NCBI RefSeq assembly: GCF_937934665.1
Contig: NZ_CALGYW010000115.1
Location: forward strand, 1-15,880
DNA: 15,880 nt
DNA from: an uncultured Anaerococcus sp.
GTDB lineage: Bacteria > Bacillota > Clostridia > Tissierellales > Peptoniphilaceae
Reading direction: 5' to 3'
Shown here: positions 7,648 through 15,140 of the stretch, piece after piece
How the letters are laid out: the number at the start of each line of letters is the position of its first letter
Position numbering within the stretch: the first letter of the stretch is position 1
The notes under the pieces: model-generated
Databases searched by the model: none
What the model was told of the DNA's origin: nothing
The model's input: only the letters and a program-made list of their open reading frames with translations
Position numbers and translations under genes: made by a program

Positions 7648-7767
7648 TTTTCTTCCTCTATTTATTTCAATATTTTAGTGTTGGTCTGTGGGATTGTAGT
7701 ACCTTGCATAAATATTAAATATATTTCAATCTCATATTTAAGTTTAATACTACATTTGCTCTCTATT

Positions 7768-7776
7768 ATTATAACA
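7768..7776 (-). promoter_or_regulatory. Extended -10 promoter for the vanY-like peptidase and ridA genes
   Basis: On the minus strand TG-T-TATAAT (7776-7768) is a perfect extended -10 element. No good -35 is present, which such promoters tolerate. It lies just after the ppk terminator and leaves a leader of about 114 bases. That leader contains the inverted pair TGTAGTA (7695-7701) and TACTACA (7748-7754). Confidence 0.55.
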
Positions 7777-7826
7777 CTATTTTGGTAAAATTAATAGGGT
7801 AAAATGTTTGTTTTTTTTGATTAATT

Positions 7827-7857
7827 TTAAAAAAATCCGACTTATTTGTCGGATTTT
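7827..7857 (-). terminator. Rho-independent terminator of the ispE-murI-ppx-ppk operon
   Basis: On the minus strand the 10-bp stem AAAATCCGAC/GTCGGATTTT (7832-7841 with 7848-7857) and a 6-base loop are followed by an uninterrupted T run. It lies 23 bases after the ppk stop codon. Confidence 0.92.
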
Positions 7858-7880
7858 CATTGCTTTTAGTTTTATTTCAA

Positions 7881-10058
7881 CTAATTATTAAATAGTTTTT
7901 TAAAAATCTCTAGAATTCCTGTTTTTTTGCCATCTTTTTTGTTGCTCTTATTCTTAAGAATTTTATGATTATTTAGAGATTCATTTTCCTTAAGGGCTTT
8001 ATTTTTAGTTTCAAAATCCTTTATAGCTTTTTTCATGAGTGCTTCTTGGGCATTAAAATTTTCTTTATTTTCTACTTTCAAATATTCTCCAGTAGGATAA
8101 AGTTTTCTAATTTTAACATCATCTTTAAACATTATATCTAGAAAATCTAAAAGGTATTTTTTTATCTTCCTATCTTCAATTGGCACTGCAACTTCGACCC
8201 TGTTTCTAATATTTCTAGTCATAAAATCTGCTGATGATATATAAAGTTTTGGATTTTTCCTACCAAATTGGTAGACCCTGTGGTGTTCTAGAAACCTACC
8301 AACAATTTGGTAAATCTCAATATTTTCACTGGCTCCCTTAACACCTGGCAAAATACAAGTTATTCCCCTTACCATCATTTCTATCTTAACTCCTGCCTGA
8401 GAGGCCTTAGAAAGTAGGTCTATAAGTCCCTTATCAGAAATTGAATTCATCTTTAGCCTTATGTAAGCATCTTCTCCATTTTCTGCTCTTTTTATCTCAT
8501 CATTGATTAGCTTTTTAAGGCTATCTTGCATGGACTTTGGAGATGCCATTAGTTTTTTATAAGTTCCCTCTAGATTTCCTATCAAAATATTATCAAAAAG
8601 GTCCTTGGCATCTTGACCTATTACAGAATCTTTGGTCATAAAAGAAAAGTCTGTATAGAGTTTGGCAGTTTTCTCATTATAATTGCCTGTTGCAATCTGA
8701 GTTATATAAGATACCTCATCGTTTTTAAACCTGGTAATAAGGCATACCTTGGAATGGCACTTGTAATGGTCAAAGCCGTAAACAATCTTACACCCTGCTT
8801 CTTCTAGTCTTGAAGACCAGAAAATGTTGTTATCTTCATCAAACCTCGCCCTTAGCTCCATTAGGACTATGACTTCCTTGCCATTTTCACTAGCCTTTAT
8901 AAGACTTTTGGCAATTTTAGAATCCTTGGCTATCCTATAGAGGGTAATTTTTATTGAGGCTACACTATCATCACTGGCTGCCTCATCTAAAAGCCTTATC
9001 ATAGGGTCCATAGACTCGTAAGGATAAGACAGGATTAGGTCATTTTCCATAACCTGATCAATCATAGGTCTATTAGGATCGACCATGGCTGATGGTTGGG
9101 GTGTAAATTTTTCATAAGTTAAGGCATTTCTTGTTACCCTTGGTAGACTTTCTATAAAATCAAAGATAAAACCTAATTGGAAGGGAGTCTTAGATACAAA
9201 GATAGATTTTTCACTTATAGCAAAATTTTTGCATAAAAATTCTTTGTCTTCATCATCAAGCAGACTGTTAACCTCAAGCCTAACTGGTTGTTGTCTCTTT
9301 CTTTTTTTAAGCTTGCCCTTCATATAGGTCCTAAAGTCTTCTTCAACCTCATAATCATCGTCATCATAAGATATATCGGTATTTCTTGTAAGACTCATTA
9401 CAAAGGCACTTTCTGCCTTGTATCCCTCAAACAAGTCGGCTCCAAATTCCTTGATGATATCTTCAAGGAGGACATAGGTCCTATCAGATATCATAACATA
9501 CCTATTTAGCCTCTCAGGAAGGTAGACTATACCTATTATCTCCTTGGGATTTGTAGCCTTAGATTTTTTCTTAACTAGGTCAAATACCACTGATAGGCTA
9601 AGGTTTGCAAGCCTTGGTAGGGGGTGAACCCTATCAATTATCTGAAATGATAAAATCGGCTCGATTTTTGTATCAAAATAGGTCTGGCAAAAGTCTCTCG
9701 CTTTTTCATCAAGACTTGAAACTTTTTGGATGTTTATACCATTATCAGCTAAGTCTCCTACTAAATCAAAATATATTTGGTCCTTCCTTGCATACATGGG
9801 CACAAGCTTATCTAGGCAGGCATCAATTTGCTCCTTTGCAGTCATCTTTGATTTGCTATCTATAGGCTGCTTTTTTAGCTTAGATAAGTCTGTAAGAGAG
9901 CCAATCCTTACCATAAAAAATTCTTCTAGGTTCGTATCATATATAGATAAAAACTTGAGTCTTTCAAGGACTGGTACAGTCTCATCCGTAGCCTCCTCTA
10001 TTACTCTCTTGTTAAAGTCTAACCAGGATAATTCCCTATTTTGTGTAAAATTTTTCAT
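7881..10058 (-). CDS. ppk: Polyphosphate kinase PPK1
   Basis: This 725-residue enzyme makes inorganic polyphosphate from ATP, reversibly. The N-terminal domain opens with the hallmark NRELSWLDFNKRVIEEA (7-23) and YDTNLEEFFMVRIG (40-53). The two catalytic-core histidines are H435 (HYKCHSKVCLI) and H592 (RFLEHHRVYQF), at the same numbers as in the E. coli enzyme, and the Mg/phosphate-binding arginines R375 (LYRIAK) and R405 (ELRARF) are present. RNRVEVAVPI at 618-627 is also conserved. Compared with E. coli PPK (688 residues) there is an extra tail from about 683 to 725, rich in Lys and Asn, that ends in GILEIFKKLFNN, a possible amphipathic helix. The gene starts 2 bases after ppx, with AGGAAAGGAA upstream, so the pair is translationally coupled. 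Confidence 0.97.
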   Translation of the reverse strand: MKNFTQNRELSWLDFNKRVIEEATDETVPVLERLKFLSIYDTNLEEFFMVRIGSLTDLSKLKKQPIDSKSKMTAKEQIDACLDKLVPMYARKDQIYFDLVGDLADNGINIQKVSSLDEKARDFCQTYFDTKIEPILSFQIIDRVHPLPRLANLSLSVVFDLVKKKSKATNPKEIIGIVYLPERLNRYVMISDRTYVLLEDIIKEFGADLFEGYKAESAFVMSLTRNTDISYDDDDYEVEEDFRTYMKGKLKKRKRQQPVRLEVNSLLDDEDKEFLCKNFAISEKSIFVSKTPFQLGFIFDFIESLPRVTRNALTYEKFTPQPSAMVDPNRPMIDQVMENDLILSYPYESMDPMIRLLDEAASDDSVASIKITLYRIAKDSKIAKSLIKASENGKEVIVLMELRARFDEDNNIFWSSRLEEAGCKIVYGFDHYKCHSKVCLITRFKNDEVSYITQIATGNYNEKTAKLYTDFSFMTKDSVIGQDAKDLFDNILIGNLEGTYKKLMASPKSMQDSLKKLINDEIKRAENGEDAYIRLKMNSISDKGLIDLLSKASQAGVKIEMMVRGITCILPGVKGASENIEIYQIVGRFLEHHRVYQFGRKNPKLYISSADFMTRNIRNRVEVAVPIEDRKIKKYLLDFLDIMFKDDVKIRKLYPTGEYLKVENKENFNAQEALMKKAIKDFETKNKALKENESLNNHKILKNKSNKKDGKKTGILEIFKKLFNN

Positions 10059-10060
10059 GT

Positions 10061-10966
10061 CTATTCCTTTCCTAAAAGTTTACTATAGACATATCCTTCC
10101 CTAACACCTGTTTTGCTAACATTTATTGTTTTAACTGAGAAAAATTCGCATATTTGACTCATGATAACCATACCAGGTAAGAGGGTGTGGATCCTATCTG
10201 GCTTGATATCTAAAATTAATTGCATTTTTTTCTTATCACTTTTTTTAATTAAGTCTTTTACCATCTTGGTAAAATCTCCTGCATCCATGCTTCTTACCTC
10301 ATCGTCAAGGTCATAATATTCCCTATAAACCAAAAGGGCTGCACGGGCAGAACCTCCGACAGCAGATAAGACATCAAACTCTTCCCTGTACATTGATGTA
10401 TCATCAAAAAGTTGGACCACTCTTTTTTCTATTTTTTTCCTACTGTCCTTATCAACAAAAAGTCCGTCTACATAGTCATTAAAGGTTGATAGAGAGCCAA
10501 TTGATAGGGACGAAGACTTAATAACCTTGCCCTGATCTATTAAAACTACCTCAGTAGAGCCACCACCTATATCGCAAAGGACCCCCTCCTTTACGTCAGT
10601 AGAAACAGCTGCACCTACAAAGGCAAGCTCTGCCTCCTCTTCTCCTGATAAGATTTCTATATCAAGGTCAAGCTCATCCTTCATCAGGTTTAATATCTCA
10701 GACCTATTTGCCACATCCCTTACTGTAGCTGTAGCAAAAGGATGAACTTCATCAATATCTCCAAAATTATCGCAAACTGCCTTAAACTTAGCAAGGGTAG
10801 AAAATAATCTCTTAACTCCCTTTTTAGTTAATCTGCCATTTTTTACATAAGATTTTAAAGATACCTGTTCTTTTTCAGAAAAAAGATTTATAGCTTCACC
10901 ATTTTTTTCCTTATAAACTGATAGTCTCACAGTATTTGAGCCTATATCCATAATCGCATAAATCAT
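10061..10966 (-). CDS. ppx: Exopolyphosphatase, Ppx/GppA family (short form)
   Basis: This 301-residue ASKHA-fold phosphatase removes terminal phosphates from polyphosphate or hydrolyses pppGpp. The first phosphate loop MDIGSNTVRLSVY (6-18) and the second DIGGGSTEV (132-140) are intact. The region around the catalytic glutamate is ILSGEEEAELAFVG (105-118), and the FATATVRDVANR segment (78-89) is conserved. It lacks the C-terminal HD-like domains of E. coli Ppx (about 510 residues), like many Gram-positive two-domain forms. Substrate choice between polyphosphate and pppGpp cannot be settled from sequence, but direct linkage to ppk favours polyphosphate. The start has AGGAGAT upstream and lies 3 bases after murI. 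Confidence 0.93.
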   Translation of the reverse strand: MIYAIMDIGSNTVRLSVYKEKNGEAINLFSEKEQVSLKSYVKNGRLTKKGVKRLFSTLAKFKAVCDNFGDIDEVHPFATATVRDVANRSEILNLMKDELDLDIEILSGEEEAELAFVGAAVSTDVKEGVLCDIGGGSTEVVLIDQGKVIKSSSLSIGSLSTFNDYVDGLFVDKDSRKKIEKRVVQLFDDTSMYREEFDVLSAVGGSARAALLVYREYYDLDDEVRSMDAGDFTKMVKDLIKKSDKKKMQLILDIKPDRIHTLLPGMVIMSQICEFFSVKTINVSKTGVREGYVYSKLLGKE

Positions 10967-10969
10967 TTT

Positions 10970-11716
10970 CTAATCTCCTATATAGTTTAACTTATAGTCA
11001 ACCTTCATAATCTTTTCAATTAGATCACTTGTTTCTTTGCTTTCCTTTGTCATAAATATATTTACCCCATTTTCCCCATCTTTAGTCGATAAATTATTAG
11101 ACAGATATACAGCAGGGTCAATAATATTTGCCTCATAGTTTAGCCTATCCCTAATCTTATCCTTGATAATAGGATAATGGGTACAGGCAAGGATAATATT
11201 TTCTATTTCTCTTTCATTGGCAACTTTTAGGTAGTCATCAAGGGCTTTATCTAAAATTTTTCCATCAAGGATACCACCTTCTATCAGATTAACTAGGTCA
11301 ATGGCCTTTGACTCAAAAACTCTAGCTTTCTTTTTTGCCTCAAGAGTTTTTTTATAAAAATGACTATCAATGGTAGCCTTGGTAGCAAGGGCTAAAAAAT
11401 CGCCCTCAAAATCCGTAGCTGCCTCTATAGCCACATCGGTGATGGCAATAAAGTCCTTTTTAAATTTTTCCCTTAGATAATCCTTACAGGTTACAGAAAT
11501 AGTATTACAAGCTATAATATAATAATCTATATTATAGTTTTCTAAGTAAGTTACAATATCTGTTGCAAAACTTGTTATCTCCTCCTTAGACCTATTGCCA
11601 TAAGGTACCCTTAGATTATCTCCTAGGTAAAAATAATTAGCCTTATTCTTCTTGGCAAGTTCGTTTAAAACCGCAACTCCGCCCAGACCCGAATCAAAAA
11701 TTCCAATATTAGTCAT
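10970..11716 (-). CDS. murI: Glutamate racemase
   Basis: This 248-residue cofactor-independent racemase converts L-glutamate to the D-glutamate used in peptidoglycan. The substrate loop IGIFDSGLGG (4-13) carries D8 and S9. YLGDNLRVPYG (30-40) follows, and the two catalytic cysteines are C70 in IIACNTISV and C178 in LACTHYPII. Length (about 250-270 in the family) is normal. The reading frame overlaps the end of ispE by 8 bases, which implies translational coupling. It is followed after 3 bases by ppx. Its start lies inside ispE, so regulation probably comes from the ispE promoter. Confidence 0.96.
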   Translation of the reverse strand: MTNIGIFDSGLGGVAVLNELAKKNKANYFYLGDNLRVPYGNRSKEEITSFATDIVTYLENYNIDYYIIACNTISVTCKDYLREKFKKDFIAITDVAIEAATDFEGDFLALATKATIDSHFYKKTLEAKKKARVFESKAIDLVNLIEGGILDGKILDKALDDYLKVANEREIENIILACTHYPIIKDKIRDRLNYEANIIDPAVYLSNNLSTKDGENGVNIFMTKESKETSDLIEKIMKVDYKLNYIGD

Positions 11717-12548
11717 CGATTAGGTCCACCTTTCTAACAAAATAATAGGAATCCTTAAGGGCATCATAGGCAGAATCAAGGTTTTTTTCATCCCTAAAAA
11801 TCCCAAAAATAGATCCACCTGATCCTGAAACAATGGCCTTTATGGCACCCTTGTCAATCAAATTTTCCTTAATGGCCTTTAGGTGTGGAAAATCCCTCAA
11901 AACCACATCTTCCATGACATTTTCAAAATCATTCACCACAGCCCAAGACCCCTCTTCAAGGCCCTTAGCGATTTCTATATTATTAATGTGGCCAAAAAGC
12001 TTGGTGTTTTTGTAAACGTGGGCCGAAGCTATATTAGTCCCGTCATTGACCAAGAGGACTTTGAGGGGAGTTTTGATCCTAAAAGGCTCGAGAATTTCCC
12101 CAATGCCTGTCGCACGGGCCGCCCTATCAAGAAAGAAAAATGGGATATCTGCCCCGAGTTTGGCCCCTTCTTCCATAAGGGCCTTTTTAGAAAGTCCCAG
12201 ACCCCAAAGTTCGTTAAGGGCCTTCATGGTCTCAGCAGCATTGGTAGAACCACCCGCAAGGCCAGCCGCAACTGGGATATTTTTTGATAGCTTTACCCTA
12301 ATACCCGTAGCCTTGTCCCCTGCAAGGTTTTTCATAATCTCATAGGCCTTAAAAACTAGGTTGTCTTCAACTTTTCCGAGATTGAGATTAGACTCATAGG
12401 TAAATTTGCCATCGGAATTTTTTTCTATTTCTAACTTATCAAAAAGATTAATCCTCGCCATCAAAGTGTCGATATTGTGGTAACCATCGGGTCTTTTTGA
12501 GATAATATCAAGGCTTAGGTTAATCTTTGCAAAACATTTTTTAATCAT
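11709..12548 (-). CDS. ispE: 4-diphosphocytidyl-2-C-methyl-D-erythritol kinase
   Basis: This 279-residue GHMP-family kinase phosphorylates CDP-ME in the non-mevalonate (MEP) isoprenoid pathway. Motif 1 contains K8 in CFAKINLSLDI and the substrate segment RPDGYHNIDT (19-28). The ATP-binding motif is PVAAGLAGGSTNAA (92-105). LGADIPFF supplies the catalytic D134, and the glycine loop VSGSGGSIFGIF lies near the C-terminus. Its presence indicates that this organism makes isoprenoids, including the undecaprenyl carrier for wall synthesis, by the MEP route, which fits the coupling to murI. The start has GAGGT upstream. It is the first gene of the four-gene operon and is divergent from the T-box leader. 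Confidence 0.96.
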   Translation of the reverse strand: MIKKCFAKINLSLDIISKRPDGYHNIDTLMARINLFDKLEIEKNSDGKFTYESNLNLGKVEDNLVFKAYEIMKNLAGDKATGIRVKLSKNIPVAAGLAGGSTNAAETMKALNELWGLGLSKKALMEEGAKLGADIPFFFLDRAARATGIGEILEPFRIKTPLKVLLVNDGTNIASAHVYKNTKLFGHINNIEIAKGLEEGSWAVVNDFENVMEDVVLRDFPHLKAIKENLIDKGAIKAIVSGSGGSIFGIFRDEKNLDSAYDALKDSYYFVRKVDLIDD

Positions 12549-12587
12549 ATATACCTCAAAATTATTATATCCTTTATGATTATTTTT

Positions 12588-12615
12588 TCTATACTTTATC
12601 TAAATAGCTTGACAA
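12588..12615 (-). promoter_or_regulatory. Promoter of the ispE-murI-ppx-ppk operon
   Basis: On the minus strand TTGTCA (12615-12610), a 16-base spacer and TATAGA (12593-12588) form a good vegetative promoter about 40 bases before ispE. Its -35 box occupies nearly the same base pairs as the -35 of the divergent T-box promoter. A second TATAAT closer to the gene (12572-12567) has no matching -35. Confidence 0.6.
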
Positions 12616-12636
12616 GAAAAATAAAGGCTATATAAT
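12609..12636 (+). promoter_or_regulatory. Consensus promoter of the T-box leader and ABC transporter operon
   Basis: A perfect TTGACA (12609-12614), a 16-base spacer and a perfect TATAAT (12631-12636) predict transcription from about 12643, a few bases before Stem I of the T-box. Confidence 0.85.
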
Positions 12637-12642
12637 AAAGGC

Positions 12643-12889
12643 TAACAAGCGATGATAAGAAGAGTAATCTTGCATAAATCCTCTAGCGAGTCTTGTAGAG
12701 TGGAAGAAGACAGGTAAGGGTAAGATGAAGAGAGTCTTTGAGCTTAAGACCTGAACTAAGAGTAGGGCCTTAGGGGTATGCCCCTTACAGCATAAGGTAT
12801 GATAGTACTGATTAAGTCTTATTTTGTGAGAAATAAGAGAATTTGGGTGGCACCACGACAAGCTCGTCCCTTTAGGGAGGGGTTTTTTT
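12643..12889 (+). promoter_or_regulatory. T-box riboswitch, predicted arginine (AGA) specifier
   Basis: This transcribed leader senses uncharged tRNA. Stem I closes with AAGC (12647-12650) against GCTT (12742-12745), with GATGA and TTGA forming the k-turn. AAGA pairs with TCTT, and AGAGTA faces the specifier loop under ATCTT/AAGAT. In the loop GAAG-AGA-G (12727-12734) lines up with the GAAA-GGC-A of glyQS leaders, so the specifier reads AGA, arginine. Stem III is TCTTATTT/AAATAAGA (12817-12838). The T-box proper is GGGTGGCACCACGA (12845-12858); its bulge TGGC would pair with a tRNA end GCCA, so a G discriminator is expected. The terminator stem (12863-12882) with seven T follows directly. Riboswitch identity is very secure; the amino acid rests on manual folding. 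Confidence 0.95.
12863..12889 (+). terminator. Regulated terminator of the T-box leader
   Basis: CTCGTCCC pairs with GGGAGGGG across a TTTA loop, with one G-G mismatch, and runs into seven T. Its 5' arm is the conserved part that otherwise joins the antiterminator. The 3' arm contains GGAGG, a possible ribosome binding site for an in-frame ATG at 12891. Confidence 0.85.
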
Positions 12890-12914
12890 AATGCCAAAAA
12901 GAAAGGAATTTATA

Positions 12915-13682
12915 ATGAAAAAACTATTAATCGGTGTCCTATTAGCAGGACTAATGACAGGATGTGGAGCAAATGAAAATACTAAGGATGCTAAAGAAGC
13001 TGCAAACACAGATAAATTACCAGGCATTCTTGCTGACGGAAAATTAACTGTGGCAACAAGTGCAGACTTCGCCCCATATGAATTTTATGATGGAGAAAAT
13101 ATTGTAGGTATTGACCCAGAAATTGTAAAAGCTATAGGCGAAAAGCTTAAAGTAGAAGTTGAAATCAATGATATGGACTTTAACAATATCATAGCATCAA
13201 TCGGTTCTGGTAGGGCAGATATAGGAGCTGCAGGCATGACAGTAAATCCAAAAAGGCTAGAAAATGTTGATTTTACAGATACTTACGCATCAAGCACTCA
13301 AATATTTTTAATAAAAAAAGATAGCGGTATAAAATCAAAAGATGACCTAATGGATAAAACAATAGGCTGCCAACTTGGAACAGTAGGTAATGACCTTGCT
13401 GATGAAGAATTTGAAAAGGTATCAGCCTTTGCTAAATATTCTGATGCAGTCCTTGCCCTTCAAAATGGAAAAATTGATGCAATCTTGATGGACCAAACCT
13501 CAGCTGAGAAATTCGTTCAAGCTAACGATGACCTAGAAATAATGGAATCTGACTACGAATCTGAAGATTATGCATTTGCCATTGGTAAAGAAGAAGATGA
13601 AGCCAAAGAACTAATAAATAAGGCAATCAAAGAATTCCAAGATGATGGTACAATAGAAAAAATCGTCAAAAAATACAAGTAG
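12915..13682 (+). CDS. Amino-acid ABC transporter substrate-binding lipoprotein (probably arginine)
   Basis: This 255-residue family-3 solute-binding protein captures a polar amino acid outside the membrane. Its lipoprotein signal (MKKLLIGVLLAGLMTGC) has Cys17 as the lipidation site. The mature protein begins the fold with LTVATSADFAPYEF and GIDPEIVKAIG, and has the family's SIGSGRADIGAAGMT and CQLGTVGNDLA segments. Arginine as ligand is inferred from the T-box specifier, not from the binding pocket. I chose the ATG at 12915 because AAAGGAA precedes it and the signal peptide then starts in the usual MKK way. An in-frame ATG at 12891, right after the T-box terminator and preceded by GGAGG, would add eight residues and cannot be excluded. 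It is the first gene of a three-gene operon. Confidence 0.94.
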   Translation: MKKLLIGVLLAGLMTGCGANENTKDAKEAANTDKLPGILADGKLTVATSADFAPYEFYDGENIVGIDPEIVKAIGEKLKVEVEINDMDFNNIIASIGSGRADIGAAGMTVNPKRLENVDFTDTYASSTQIFLIKKDSGIKSKDDLMDKTIGCQLGTVGNDLADEEFEKVSAFAKYSDAVLALQNGKIDAILMDQTSAEKFVQANDDLEIMESDYESEDYAFAIGKEEDEAKELINKAIKEFQDDGTIEKIVKKYK

Positions 13683-13688
13683 GTCCTG

Positions 13689-14393
13689 ATGTTTGACTTG
13701 ATAAAGACAAATCTCTTAGATGGTAACCTATATATGTACCTCATAGAAGGTCTTAAAATAACCCTTCTAGTAAGTACTATTTCCCTAATGTTATCCTTCA
13801 TCCTAGGTCTAATCCTTGCCATAATCAGAAAGGCCAAGATAGACCTCAATCCAAAATGGGATAATCCAAAAGGCTTTACCCTAAATATTTTAGATAAGCT
13901 AGCAGGCCTTTTTATAACAATCATAAGGGGAACTCCATCAACAATCCAGCTTTTAATTATGTTTAACGTAATTCTTGTAGGCCTTGATAACCTGGTTATA
14001 ATTGCCATAGCAACCTTCGCCTTAAACTCATCCGCCTACATGTCCGAGGTCATAAGAAGCGGCCTAAATTCAGTAGCTAAAGGAGAAGTGGAAGCTGCAA
14101 GAAGCTTGGGTCTTTCATATAACGAAGCCCTCTTTAAGATAAGCCTTCCCCAAGCCCTAAGAAATGCCCTCCCAGCCTTAGGTAATGAAGTTATAACACT
14201 TTTAAAGGAAACATCAATATCTGGCTTCATAGGACTGGCTGACTTAACCCGTGGAGCATCAATAATAATATCCAAAACCTTTAAGGCAAGCGTCCCTTAC
14301 TTTGCGGCAGCTCTAATCTATCTAATAATAGTAATCTTGATAGAGCAAGCCTTTAAAGTTATGGAAAGGAAGATACAACATGTTAGAAGTTAG
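13689..14393 (+). CDS. Amino-acid ABC transporter permease
   Basis: This 234-residue inner-membrane subunit of the HisM/GlnP-type family forms the translocation channel, probably as a homodimer since only one permease gene is present. Hydrophobic segments lie at about 22-46, 70-97, 99-115 and 203-220. The cytoplasmic EAA loop that docks on the ATPase is EVEAARSLGLSYNEALF...PQALR (about 133-158). RGTPSTIQL (80-88) is the typical polar amino-acid permease signature. A short polar stretch at 48-66 (KAKIDLNPKWDNPKGF) lengthens the loop after the first helix. It starts 6 bases after the binding protein gene with a weak AGGT site, so it is coupled to it, and it overlaps the ATPase gene by 14 bases. 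Confidence 0.95.
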   Translation: MFDLIKTNLLDGNLYMYLIEGLKITLLVSTISLMLSFILGLILAIIRKAKIDLNPKWDNPKGFTLNILDKLAGLFITIIRGTPSTIQLLIMFNVILVGLDNLVIIAIATFALNSSAYMSEVIRSGLNSVAKGEVEAARSLGLSYNEALFKISLPQALRNALPALGNEVITLLKETSISGFIGLADLTRGASIIISKTFKASVPYFAAALIYLIIVILIEQAFKVMERKIQHVRS

Positions 14394-15099
14394 AAATCTT
14401 CACAAGAGCTTTGCAAACAACGAAGTTCTAAAAGGAATAGATTTAAAAGTTGATAAGGAAAATGTCATTTCAATAATTGGCCCATCAGGCTCAGGCAAAT
14501 CAACCTTCCTTAGAAGCCTAAACCTCCTAGAGGAAATTGATAGTGGTGAAATACTATTTTTAGGTGAAAATATAAAAGACTATAATATAAACAGCCTTAG
14601 AGAAGAAATAGGCATGGTATTTCAAAATTTCAACCTCTTTAGCCATTTGACAATCATTGACAACCTAATCCTAGCCCCAATCCTAAGAGGCAAACTAGAA
14701 AAGGATGAAGCTAAAAAAAAGGCCAGAGAACTCTTAGAAAGAATCGGTCTATCAGATAAGGAAAAATCCTATCCAGACCAGCTTTCCGGAGGACAAAAAC
14801 AGAGGATAGCTATAATTAGAGCCCTCATGATGAATCCAAAAATCATGCTATTTGATGAACCAACCAGCGCCCTAGACCCAGAAATGGTTGGGGAAGTTCT
14901 AAATTTAATGGCAGATTTAGCAAAAGATGCCATGACAATGTTAGTAGTTACTCATGAAATGGCCTTTGCAAGAGAAGTATCAAACAGATTAATCTTTATG
15001 GATGCCGGAAAAATAGTCGAAGAAAGTAATAACCCAAAAGATTTCTTTACAAACCCAAATACAGATAGGGCTAAAGATTTCCTAGGAAAAATTATTTGA
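14380..15099 (+). CDS. Amino-acid ABC transporter ATP-binding protein
   Basis: This 239-residue ATPase, of GlnQ/HisP/ArtP type, powers the importer from the cytoplasmic face. Every catalytic element is present: Walker A GPSGSGKST (34-42), the Q-loop glutamine Q82 in MVFQNFNLF, the signature LSGGQ (135-139), Walker B IMLFDE with the catalytic E160, the D-loop SALDP and the switch histidine H192 in VVTHEM. Length is typical for the family. The start has GGAAGA upstream inside the permease gene, and the 14-base overlap implies translational coupling. No terminator lies directly after it: the -35 box of the tRNA promoter overlaps the TGA stop, and the first terminator is beyond the tRNA. Operon transcripts may therefore read through the tRNA gene. 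Confidence 0.97.
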   Translation: MLEVRNLHKSFANNEVLKGIDLKVDKENVISIIGPSGSGKSTFLRSLNLLEEIDSGEILFLGENIKDYNINSLREEIGMVFQNFNLFSHLTIIDNLILAPILRGKLEKDEAKKKARELLERIGLSDKEKSYPDQLSGGQKQRIAIIRALMMNPKIMLFDEPTSALDPEMVGEVLNLMADLAKDAMTMLVVTHEMAFAREVSNRLIFMDAGKIVEESNNPKDFFTNPNTDRAKDFLGKII

Positions 15100-15124
15100 C
15101 AAAAGCTAAAAAATATAGTATCAT
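15096..15124 (+). promoter_or_regulatory. Promoter of the tRNA-Leu gene
   Basis: A perfect TTGACA (15096-15101) overlaps the stop codon of the ABC ATPase gene. A 17-base spacer leads to TATCAT (15119-15124), giving a start about 10 bases before the tRNA. TATAGT at 15114-15119 would be too close to the -35. Confidence 0.6.
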
Positions 15125-15140
15125 TCAATAGTGATACTAA

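Noticed and set aside
11833..12345. Several plus-strand frames opposite ispE
   Set aside because: They are antisense shadows of a gene with all IspE motifs intact; the local bias in codon use creates them.
12628..12897. 89-codon minus-strand frame opposite the T-box leader
   Set aside because: It is explained fully by the structured riboswitch on the plus strand and lacks start signals.
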